This document shows, piece by piece, positions 6,230 through 13,315 of a DNA stretch of 13,315 nt (position 1 is the stretch's first letter; the number at the start of each line of letters is the position of its first letter). Location of the stretch: contig JASEGX010000042.1 of NCBI GenBank assembly GCA_030017815.1, positions 1-13,315 of the forward strand. The letters are read 5' to 3'. The stretch is from Thermodesulfobacteriota bacterium (GTDB lineage: Bacteria; Desulfobacterota; QYQD01). The translations under genes were made by a program, and so were the position numbers. The notes beneath the pieces are model-generated. The model searched no databases and was not told the DNA's origin. It saw only the letters and a program-made list of their open reading frames with translations.

Positions 6230-6262
6230 CAGACTAAAGAGATTAAAATCGGAAAAAATATC

Positions 6263-6583
6263 ATGCCCCGGTGTAAGAAGTGTGGGACAAAGGGCTGGTT
6301 GTTGAAATTGGAAGAGAAAACAGGATTGTGCCTTTCTTGCAACGCGGCTTTTACAGAAAGCGGCAGGCATTTCACCGAAAGGATAATAGAAAATGTAAAT
6401 TTGATAGGACAGCCTGATGACCCGAAGGCCATGGCATCCCGGTGTGATAAAATAGAAGAGAGTGCAATGGAGCTGATCTTACTCCATAAAGAGTATTCTC
6501 TGGAACCTGGCTCAGAACTGCTACATCTGGTGAGGCGGTATAGAGAAATTAAACAAGAGGCGTTGAGCAAAATACAAAAATGA
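6263..6583 (+). CDS. Small zinc-ribbon protein of unknown function
   Basis: A 106-residue soluble protein. C4-x2-C7 and C23-x2-C26 form a probable zinc ribbon (CKKCGTKGWLLKL, then TGLCLSCN). The remainder is charged and largely helical, with LLHLVRRYREIKQEAL near the C-terminus. The reading frame stays open back through the promoter, with in-frame ATGs at 6167, 6098 and 6065. The first lies before a GC-rich hairpin, the second at the expected transcription start, and the third upstream of the -24 box. ATG 6263 gives a start just before the first Cys pair, which is how such domains usually begin, though its ribosome site (GGAAA, 6251-6255) is weak. First gene after the second sigma-54 promoter. 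I do not recognise a specific family. Confidence 0.6.
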   Translation: MPRCKKCGTKGWLLKLEEKTGLCLSCNAAFTESGRHFTERIIENVNLIGQPDDPKAMASRCDKIEESAMELILLHKEYSLEPGSELLHLVRRYREIKQEALSKIQK

Positions 6584-6638
6584 TCGTGCCTATCTCTCTC
6601 CTGGAGCAGGCTGCGTGGCAAGAAGAGGAGGCTTAAAG

Positions 6639-7121
6639 ATGCCTGAAGTTAAAAAGCTAAGAGAGCTGATAATTCCCCTTACAGATTATCCCCACATGCC
6701 CCATTGGGCCACCTTAGAGGAGGCTATGGTTTTGTTGAACTTTGCCTATGAGACAGGCCATGACACTGTTTTGGTCTTCGATGAGTTCTATAAATTAATG
6801 GGCGTGTTAAACCAGAGGGAGATACTGCGGGGCGTCCAGCCAAAGTTTGTAGAAATTTCCTTAGAGGGAGTCCCTGTCGAGCGGGAAGACCTTATGACAA
6901 CCGCTAACCCCGGTCAATTGAAAAAGCCCATAAGGGATTTTATGTTTCCTTTCGATATAATTGTAGATATTGAAGACCATATCCTAAAAGTGGCCGATCT
7001 CATGCTGCAGCACAATATAAGCCTGTTGCCGGTTACGGAGTCGGGAAAGGTGATCGGGGTAGTGAGAATGCATGACATATTTCACGAGATTACCGGATTT
7101 ATTATTAAGTCTAAAAAGTAA
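6639..7121 (+). CDS. CBS-domain pair protein C
   Basis: A 160-residue two-CBS protein. The first motif carries LTDYPHMPHW and TVLVFDEFYKLMGVLNQREIL; the second carries IRDFMFPFDIIVDIEDH, ISLLPVTESGKVIGVV and MHDIFHEITGF. It is the counterpart of CBS protein B in operon 1, sharing TDYPHxPxW, the VFDE.Y.L.GVL strand and the PKF/PRF segment after motif one. GAGGAGG at 6625-6631, seven bases before the ATG, decides the start at 6639 over the upstream GTG at 6615. It is likely an adenine-nucleotide sensor. The phosphotransferase gene follows 70 bases later, so it may regulate that enzyme. Confidence 0.88.
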   Translation: MPEVKKLRELIIPLTDYPHMPHWATLEEAMVLLNFAYETGHDTVLVFDEFYKLMGVLNQREILRGVQPKFVEISLEGVPVEREDLMTTANPGQLKKPIRDFMFPFDIIVDIEDHILKVADLMLQHNISLLPVTESGKVIGVVRMHDIFHEITGFIIKSKK

Positions 7122-7191
7122 TAGGTAAGGGTCAGGCACGGCCCGGATATTTTTGCTATACGGTCTGAACTCACGATTTTGAGAGGTTCCA

Positions 7192-9762
7192 GTGCGGGGA
7201 GTACGTGATTTATTAAGCATATTTAGAAGGGCCAAGAAAAAGGCCGAGATTCCTGAGGCACGCCCCAGTGATAGAGAGTTATTCAAGGAGAGATACCTTT
7301 GTTTCCAGAAACTACTCTCTGGAAACAATGCCATCCTGGAGATAATGGCCGATATGGAAGAAAAGCTTTCCGGGGATTATATATTTGATATTTCTTATGT
7401 GAGATCTACCTGTAAGAATATGGTAGAGAAGGTTCAGAATATCATACAGAATCTCGATAAACTCTCCAATGGAAAATATCCTGGTCTATATGATGCGTTT
7501 AAAAAGATTAACTCGGTGATCGAAGAGTCCCTTACCAAGGAGGCGGAGATCCCGGTAACGGATTATATTATACCCTTTGAACAGGCGACCAAGGATATGG
7601 TAAGTAGCGTAGGCGGTAAAAATGCCAATTTGGGGGAGATCAAAAATAGGCTTAATCTACCAGTCCCTGAGGGCTTTTGCATAAGCGCTTATGCCTTTAA
7701 GAGTTTTATGGATCATAACAAATTAAGAGATAAAATTATTCTATCTTCGGTTGATATAGGGGATATAGTAGGACTAACTGAGATAAGTAAGGAAGCACGA
7801 GAGCTGATTATGGAGGCCCAAATCCCTCCTGATTTAGAAAGAAGCATAACGAATGCCTACTTGGAACTTAGCCAAAAGGTGGCCCACAGGGTCAGCGCAC
7901 TGCATGCATCCATTCGAAGCAGCGCCATCCATGAGGATGCCCATTTCACCTTTGCCGGTCAATATGCAACTGCGCTGAATGTCGTCTCAGAGAGCCTCAT
8001 AGCAAAATATAAAGAGGTTATCGCCAGCTTATTTACCGCAAGGGCCATATTTTACTATAAGAGTAAAGGCTTCCAAGAAGAAGATATGGCCATGGCCGTT
8101 GGGGTAGTTGAGATGATCGATGCTCAGGCCAGCGGGGTTATGTATTCACGTGATCCCACAGATGCTGGAAGGTATGCCATTATAATCAACGCCGTTTGGG
8201 GCCTGGGAAGCTATGCCGTAGAAGGAAGAGTAAGTCCCAATACTTATGTGGTTTCCAGGGATACGGACAGGACCATTTTGGAGAAAAGCGCACCAGTGCA
8301 GCGAGTTATGCTCAAATGCAGTTATGGGGCGGGTGTAGAAGAGGTTGAAGTTCCAGGGGAGAGACGGGGACAACTTTGTTTGACCGATAATCAAATAAAG
8401 ACCCTCGCTGAATATGCCCTGGTACTCGAGAAGCACTATGGGAAGCCACAAGATATAGAATGGGCCCTTGACCAAAACGATAACCTTTTTATCCTACAGG
8501 CCAGACCTCTCAGGATTTTAGCGGAAAAAGCAGAGAAGCCCATTCCCACAACTTTCCCGGGCTATAAGGTTCTGATTGATAAGGGCCAAATTGCATGCAA
8601 GGGTGTTGGCGCGGGTAAGGTATATTTGATTGCCAGGGAGGAAGACCTGAAGAACTTCCCGGAAGGGTCCGTGCTGGTAGCCAAACACACCTCGCCCAAG
8701 TTTGTCACTGTCATGAACAAAGCCAGTGCCATTATTACCGATGTGGGTAGCCGCACAGGCCATATGGCATCGCTTGCCAGGGAGTATAAGGTACCGGCTA
8801 TCCTCAATACCGAGATAGCCATGAAGACCTTAAAGGCCGGTCAGGAAATAACAGTTGATGCTATCAACAGAAATATTTATGAAGGGCGCATAGATGAACT
8901 TATTGAGGCCGGGAAAAGGGAGAATCCTTTCAAAGACACCCCTGTTTTTGAGATATTAGCCATGGTATTAAAAAGCATAGTTCCCCTGAACCTAATATAT
9001 CCGGAGGATGAGAGGTTTAGGCCAGAATTTTGTGAGACGTTTCATGATATAACGCGTTTTGCCCATGAAATGGCGATGGGTGAGATGTTCAAACTGAGTG
9101 ATAGCCCGGATATAAGGAGGGGAGAGGCTGTAAAACTGCAGGTAAAGCTTCCCCTTGAGATATATGTGATAGATTTGGGTGATGGTGTGGAATATGGTTT
9201 GGACAAGGTCATCATTCCCGATAATATTCGTTCCATACCGATGAACGTTCTCCTGAGAACAATGATGGCCCTGGAATGGCCGGGTCCTCCGCCTTTAAAT
9301 GTGAAGGGCTTGCTCACCGTAATTGCTCATACCACTATGGAACCTCAATCTCAGGAGGCGTTATGGGACCCCAGCTTTGCTGTAATATCCAAGGAATACA
9401 TGAACTTTAGTATAAGGCTGGGCTATCATTTACAGACCATCGAGGCATACGCTGGTGATAATATAAATGATAACTATATCCACTTCTTATTTAAAGGTGG
9501 CGGGGCTTCCCTGGATAGACGTGCCAGAAGGACACGACTTATAAAAGAGGTTTTAGAAAAGATGGATTTTAATGTTGATAGGACTGGAGATGTCTTAGAT
9601 GCCAGGGTTACCAAGTATGACCGATCAACTATTGAGGAAAAACTGGGCACGTTGGCGCGCTTGACTGTATTCACCAAACAATTAGATATGACTCTGTTTA
9701 ACGAGGCCATGGTAGACTGGTATATTCAGGAATTCATTAAGAAACATTACACTGCGGAGTGA
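7192..9762 (+). CDS. PEP-synthase-like ATP-grasp/phosphohistidine phosphotransferase with a non-standard C-terminus
   Basis: An 856-residue soluble protein. Residues 1-120 form a helical N-terminal domain also found in the gene at the left edge. About 125-445 are the PPDK-type ATP-grasp domain (SVGGKNANLGEI, SIRSSAIHED, FAGQYATALNV, GVMYSRDP, ILQARPLRI). About 460-565 are the mobile PEP-utiliser domain, with the phosphorylatable His at H524 in GSRTGHMASLAREYKVPA. PEP synthase and PPDK then have a PEP/pyruvate TIM barrel; here it is absent, and about 570-856 is a sequence I do not recognise. The protein probably moves phosphate from ATP to an unknown acceptor, as rifampin phosphotransferase does with a different layout. 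A GTG start is chosen: GAGAGG ends five bases before it. It lies in operon 2 after CBS protein C. Confidence 0.8.
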   Translation: MRGVRDLLSIFRRAKKKAEIPEARPSDRELFKERYLCFQKLLSGNNAILEIMADMEEKLSGDYIFDISYVRSTCKNMVEKVQNIIQNLDKLSNGKYPGLYDAFKKINSVIEESLTKEAEIPVTDYIIPFEQATKDMVSSVGGKNANLGEIKNRLNLPVPEGFCISAYAFKSFMDHNKLRDKIILSSVDIGDIVGLTEISKEARELIMEAQIPPDLERSITNAYLELSQKVAHRVSALHASIRSSAIHEDAHFTFAGQYATALNVVSESLIAKYKEVIASLFTARAIFYYKSKGFQEEDMAMAVGVVEMIDAQASGVMYSRDPTDAGRYAIIINAVWGLGSYAVEGRVSPNTYVVSRDTDRTILEKSAPVQRVMLKCSYGAGVEEVEVPGERRGQLCLTDNQIKTLAEYALVLEKHYGKPQDIEWALDQNDNLFILQARPLRILAEKAEKPIPTTFPGYKVLIDKGQIACKGVGAGKVYLIAREEDLKNFPEGSVLVAKHTSPKFVTVMNKASAIITDVGSRTGHMASLAREYKVPAILNTEIAMKTLKAGQEITVDAINRNIYEGRIDELIEAGKRENPFKDTPVFEILAMVLKSIVPLNLIYPEDERFRPEFCETFHDITRFAHEMAMGEMFKLSDSPDIRRGEAVKLQVKLPLEIYVIDLGDGVEYGLDKVIIPDNIRSIPMNVLLRTMMALEWPGPPPLNVKGLLTVIAHTTMEPQSQEALWDPSFAVISKEYMNFSIRLGYHLQTIEAYAGDNINDNYIHFLFKGGGASLDRRARRTRLIKEVLEKMDFNVDRTGDVLDARVTKYDRSTIEEKLGTLARLTVFTKQLDMTLFNEAMVDWYIQEFIKKHYTAE

Positions 9763-9875
9763 AAACAAGCTAAAACTTAACACCCTTCGGGTGCATTTAC
9801 AGCAAACCGTATGAACCTAATCTGTAAAATAGGCGAAAATCACGGTCATTTCTAAATTTGAAATTGACGGTTCGG

Positions 9876-11360
9876 ATGCTTAAAGTGGAAGATGTTCCAA
9901 ACGGAATCAATGCCGCAATAGTGGGCGGGGGTCGCGCCTGTAAGGCCCTTTTGGAGTTGTTGACAGGTGGTGTGCTCAGGCAAGTAAAAATGAATATCCT
10001 TGGTGTCGCAGATATAAATGAAGAGGCCGCTGGTCTCAAGTATGCCAGAGAAATGGGTATATTTAGTACCAATGATTATAAGCTGTTTTACGGACTTAAC
10101 GGCCTTGATCTGATTATTGAATTGACGGGAGATAACGAGGTCCGGAAGGCGATTATGGAAACCAAGCCATCCCATGTGCAGTTGATGGATCATATCAGTG
10201 CCAGGCTATTTTGGGAGATCATGGAAGGCGAGCAAAAATTAAAGATACAGAAGGAATTGGCAGAAATCGCGAATTTTCTACGGGTCGTTATCAATGGTAT
10301 TAGAGACCAAATTATGGTTGTTAACAGGGATTACCGTATAAATGAATTAAACGAAGCGTTGGTGAAAAGGATAGGTAAACCGAAGCATGAGCTTATTGGT
10401 AAATATTGTTATCAGGTTCTTCATAATGTGAATAAACCTTGTGATATGCCCGATCATCCCTGCCCGGTACAAGAAACACTCAAAACAGGCGAACCTTGCG
10501 AGGTATTGCATACCCATTTTGAAGGGCGTAAAGTTAGATATTCCAGGGTGATAGCCTATCCAGTGTTGGACGATCAGGGTCGTGTTACCCAAGTGATTGA
10601 AATGGCAAGGGATATTACCAAATGGAAACAGAGTGGAGACCAGATGTATAATGTACAAAAGTTGGCGTCCCTGGGAAAGTTGGCTTCCGGTATGGCTCAT
10701 GAACTCAATAACCCGGTGGCGGTAATCCTTGGTTTTAGCGACCTTCTCTTGGAGAAGATGGAACCCGGGAGCAAGAATTACGAGATTCTCAAAACCATAG
10801 AAAGACAAGCGCTTAACTGTAAAAGGATTGTTGAATATCTTTTAAGCTTTGCCAGATATCCGGAGAAAACCGAGTATTCTACCAATGTAAATATATACCT
10901 TGAAAGGGTCCTTTCTTTGGTTGAGGATACTTTGATTGCAAGAAAGATCATTTTAGAGAAGAACCTTGCCGAAGATTTACCAAAAGTAAGGGGGGATTCC
11001 GGACACTTACAGCAGGTCTTCATGAATTTAATTATCAATGCCGTTGCCGCCATGGAAGGAGGAGGGGTTTTAACTATTTCCACCAGGCGTAATGACCATG
11101 GTAACAGAGTAGAGATTCTTTTCAAGGATACAGGGCACGGTATTAAAAGGGAATACAGAGACAAGATATTTGATCACTTTTTCACCACAAGAAAGGTAGG
11201 GGAGGGGACCGGCTTAGGGCTCTCGGTCAGTTATGGCATAGTGACCAAGTACGATGGAGACATAACCTTTGAGACAGTAGCTGAAGAAGAAAAAGACCAG
11301 GAGAGACGAGGCACTACCTTTACCGTGTCCTTGCCTGTTGCTCATACGGCAAGTGGGTAA
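9876..11360 (+). CDS. Soluble sensor histidine kinase with N-terminal Rossmann-type domain and PAS domain
   Basis: About 494 residues, no membrane segment. Near residues 11-125 is a Rossmann-like dinucleotide-binding domain (INAAIVGGGRACKALLELL, then MNILGVADINEEA and LDLIIELTGD), as in homoserine or aspartate dehydrogenases. A PAS domain follows (about 145-250) with four clustered Cys in CYQVLHNVNKPCDMPDHPCP plus one in TGEPC. The kinase core has the H-box His at H275 (SGMAHELNNP), an N-box (NLIINAVAAM) and G boxes (DTGHGI, GTGLGLSVSYG). No receiver domain is fused and no response regulator is seen nearby. A plausible role is sensing NAD(P)(H) or redox state. The ATG at 9876 is preferred over an in-frame TTG at 9858, but neither has a strong ribosome site. 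Confidence 0.85.
   Translation: MLKVEDVPNGINAAIVGGGRACKALLELLTGGVLRQVKMNILGVADINEEAAGLKYAREMGIFSTNDYKLFYGLNGLDLIIELTGDNEVRKAIMETKPSHVQLMDHISARLFWEIMEGEQKLKIQKELAEIANFLRVVINGIRDQIMVVNRDYRINELNEALVKRIGKPKHELIGKYCYQVLHNVNKPCDMPDHPCPVQETLKTGEPCEVLHTHFEGRKVRYSRVIAYPVLDDQGRVTQVIEMARDITKWKQSGDQMYNVQKLASLGKLASGMAHELNNPVAVILGFSDLLLEKMEPGSKNYEILKTIERQALNCKRIVEYLLSFARYPEKTEYSTNVNIYLERVLSLVEDTLIARKIILEKNLAEDLPKVRGDSGHLQQVFMNLIINAVAAMEGGGVLTISTRRNDHGNRVEILFKDTGHGIKREYRDKIFDHFFTTRKVGEGTGLGLSVSYGIVTKYDGDITFETVAEEEKDQERRGTTFTVSLPVAHTASG
10641..11006 (+). repeat. Duplicated kinase-core segment, copy 1
   Basis: This 366-base segment, from the linker before the H-box to the start of the ATPase domain, aligns without gaps at an offset of 2309 bases with 12950-13315. 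Long stretches are identical, for example around TAATCCTTGGTTTTAGCGA and the last 40 bases. The paired segment may continue beyond the window in copy 2. Confidence 0.85.
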
Positions 11361-11425
11361 GTATCCGGAGAAGACCCGGGCATTGTGCCGACGGGAGATA
11401 GGATCATTCCGAGGTCCGGCATACG

Positions 11426-13315
11426 ATGAAAGCAAAAAGCTATCTCGGTGAGAAATATTTCAATATTAGAAGGGCAGTCGTCCTACTGGGCATTCTGACC
11501 TTGGTGCTTCTGGTGGCGGCCTTCTATCTGGGTATACTCTCGGCCCGACACATGGCAGGGATCATCCGTGAAGATTTCAACCAGCAGCAACTGGTGTTGG
11601 CCAAGTATGCCGCCAACCGGATGGAAAACAGTCTGGATTCCATCAAAAGGGAGCTTATGCTGCTGAACCTTTCTCCATCCGTTCAATATCTGGAACCGGT
11701 CTCCTGGGCCAGGCGCATGCATAACACCTTGTCCGGTATCAGCAAGGATGGGGTACTGGAGGTAAGACTGGTAGACGGCAAGGGCAAGACAGCCCATCTG
11801 GTCGATAGTCGCGGGGCATCCCATGTCATACAGGGCCATTTTGCAGATGCCGGGTGGTTCAAATGGGCTGTTCAACGGCAAAACAAGAATCGGGTTTACG
11901 TCGGTGAGATTACAAGCAAGAGCGAAGAATATCCGGATAAACTTGTTATGCACCTGGCCACCCCCACGTATCAGCAATCCGTTGATGAGGCCCACCCTGT
12001 GTCTACCGGCCGCCTATCCGGCGTATTGATTTTTACCATGGATGCCAGCCACCTGGTCAGGAACGCTGTTCAGGATATACGGGTCGGAAAGACTGGATAT
12101 GCCTGGGTTATAGACCATCGGGGGATGTTTCTCTACCACCCCCAAAGGGATTTCATCGGAAAGGATGCCTTTACCGTCCGTGCCCTGGAAATGCCCAATA
12201 TTTCGTTCGAGCAGATTAATATGATTCAAAAGGAGAAAATGCTCAAGGGCAAGGAGGGAACCGGATGGTACGTCTCCGGGTGGCATCTGGGAGTTGAAGC
12301 AGATATCAAGAAATTGATCGCCTACGCGCCGCTTTATCTGAAACTGGGATCCACTACCAAGTTGTTCTGGTCCGTTGCCGTAGTTGCACCAATGAGTGAG
12401 GTTGAAGGTGCGATTCATTCAGTCTACATGCGCCAGGTCCTCATCCAGGGGGCCATTCTTTTTGTCATCATCTTAGGCAGCGTGTACGTAATAACTTTTG
12501 AGAGACGCTGGGCAGAGGCGCTGGAAGAAGAGGTAATGAAGAAAACCGAAGATCTGAAAAAATCCATGGAGGAACTGAAAAAATCAGAAGAGAAATACAA
12601 GACCCTCGTGGAAAGTGCAGCGGACCTCATCTTTACCGTGGATGTAAAGGGGGACTACCTGTCGATGAACAGGTGCGCCGCCGATTTCTTCGGAGGGCAT
12701 CATGACGCCCTGGTAGGCAAGAACATGCGCGATTTTTTCTCTAAAGAGAGTACAGAATTGCAGATGGATTTTGTCGGGCAGGTGTTCAATACGGGAAGGA
12801 ATGTAGATGTAAAACATCCGGTGAAAGTTGGAAAACGTGACTATTGGTTTACCAGCAACTTCGTGGCCCTTAAGGATGAAACTGGCAGGGTATTTGCCGT
12901 TCTGGGAATCTCAAGGGATATTACAAAGAGAAAGAGATTGGAAGAAGAACAGATGTATAATACAGAAAAATTGGCGTCCCTGGGAAAGTTGACTGCCGGT
13001 GTGGCCCATGAGATCAAGCAACCACTGACGGTAATCCTTGGTTTTAGCGATCTTCTCTTAGAGAAGATGGAAACCGGCAGCAAAAATCGTGAAGTCCTTG
13101 AAACCATAGAGCGACAAGCGCTTAATTGTAAAAGGATTGTTGAAAGCATCCTGGGTTTTGCCAGATATCCGCAGAAGACCGAGTATTCTACTGACGTCAA
13201 TGCAAACCTTGAAAGGGTGTTGTCCGTGATTAATGATATTTTAATTACAAAAAAAATCACTTTAGAGAAGAACCTTGCCGAAGATTTACCAAAAGTAAGG
13301 GGGGATTCCGGACAC
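11426..13315 (+). CDS. Membrane-bound dCache-PAS sensor histidine kinase, 3' end missing
   Basis: The frame is open for 630 codons from ATG 11426 to the window edge. A transmembrane helix (about 18-40) is followed by a periplasmic dCache-type sensor (about 41-335), with GYAWVIDHRGMFLYHP typical of Cache domains that bind small organic ligands. A second helix follows (about 338-358), then a Lys/Glu-rich coiled coil (about 362-388), a PAS domain (about 390-505, ending LGISRDITKRKR), and the HisKA region with H528 in GVAHEIKQPL. The ATPase domain lies past the edge. GAGG at 11411-11414 is a distant ribosome site. From 12950 onward the DNA is an ungapped near-copy of 10641-11006 in the preceding kinase, although the sensor halves are unrelated. 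It follows that kinase by 65 bases. Confidence 0.88.
   Translation, partial: MKAKSYLGEKYFNIRRAVVLLGILTLVLLVAAFYLGILSARHMAGIIREDFNQQQLVLAKYAANRMENSLDSIKRELMLLNLSPSVQYLEPVSWARRMHNTLSGISKDGVLEVRLVDGKGKTAHLVDSRGASHVIQGHFADAGWFKWAVQRQNKNRVYVGEITSKSEEYPDKLVMHLATPTYQQSVDEAHPVSTGRLSGVLIFTMDASHLVRNAVQDIRVGKTGYAWVIDHRGMFLYHPQRDFIGKDAFTVRALEMPNISFEQINMIQKEKMLKGKEGTGWYVSGWHLGVEADIKKLIAYAPLYLKLGSTTKLFWSVAVVAPMSEVEGAIHSVYMRQVLIQGAILFVIILGSVYVITFERRWAEALEEEVMKKTEDLKKSMEELKKSEEKYKTLVESAADLIFTVDVKGDYLSMNRCAADFFGGHHDALVGKNMRDFFSKESTELQMDFVGQVFNTGRNVDVKHPVKVGKRDYWFTSNFVALKDETGRVFAVLGISRDITKRKRLEEEQMYNTEKLASLGKLTAGVAHEIKQPLTVILGFSDLLLEKMETGSKNREVLETIERQALNCKRIVESILGFARYPQKTEYSTDVNANLERVLSVINDILITKKITLEKNLAEDLPKVRGDSGH
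12950..13315 (+). repeat. Duplicated kinase-core segment, copy 2 (reaches window edge)
   Basis: Partner of 10641-11006. Most changes are substitutions that keep the reading frame, including the H-box change from HELNNP to HEIKQP. Upstream of 12950 similarity fades quickly after a three-base length difference in the PAS-exit linker. Confidence 0.85.

Noticed and set aside
7145..7156. Sigma-54-like element before the phosphotransferase gene
   Set aside because: GG (7145-7146) and GC (7155-7156) are only eight bases apart rather than ten, and no activator dyads lie upstream.
9781..9793. Intrinsic terminator after the phosphotransferase gene
   Set aside because: CACCC/GGGTG forms only a five-pair stem with a three-base loop and no T-run follows; the evidence is too weak.
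11483..12418. Minus-strand frames across the dCache kinase
   Set aside because: The plus-strand frame is open for 630 codons and carries Cache, PAS and HisKA motifs; the antisense frames have none.

Overview
The window looks like bacterial chromosome of moderate GC content with strong Shine-Dalgarno sequences, sigma-54 promoters, a sigma-54 activator and several sensor kinases. That mix suggests a deltaproteobacterium (Desulfobacterota-like), but the placement is inferred from gene style and not proven. No tRNA, rRNA, CRISPR, phage or insertion-sequence genes were seen.

Layout. (1) 1-342, minus strand: the 5' end of a gene cut by the window edge. Its product matches the N-terminal domain of the PEP-synthase-like protein encoded at 7192-9762. 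(2) 343-786: a 444-base regulatory region. It holds a sigma-70-type promoter abutting two tandem 16-bp repeats for the left gene, small REP-like hairpins, then a paired-dyad activator site, an IHF consensus and a -24/-12 sigma-54 promoter for the right operon. (3) 787-4698, plus strand: two small CBS-domain proteins, a SLC13/DASS-type membrane transporter, and a protein that resembles the LCIB family of beta-carbonic anhydrases. (4) 4792-5787, minus strand: a sigma-54 activator of the AAA+/Fis-HTH type with no sensory domain. (5) 5788-6262: a second copy of the activator site and sigma-54 promoter, in the same geometry, followed by a leader with a GC-rich hairpin. (6) 6263-13315, plus strand: a small zinc-ribbon protein, a third CBS protein, a PEP-synthase-like phosphotransferase lacking the PEP/pyruvate barrel, a histidine kinase with an N-terminal Rossmann domain, and a second, membrane-bound dCache-PAS histidine kinase cut by the right edge.

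How it may work together. The two sigma-54 promoters share dyads, spacing and an IHF-like site at the same offset, and the activator gene lies between them, so they probably form one small regulon. The products combine adenylate-type sensors (CBS), a solute carrier, a possible CO2/bicarbonate enzyme, an ATP-dependent phosphotransferase and a putative dinucleotide-sensing kinase. A reasonable hypothesis is an energy- or redox-gated module for inorganic carbon or small-anion uptake. The sequence supports the co-regulation strongly, the transporter and kinases well, the LCIB assignment moderately, and the substrate not at all.
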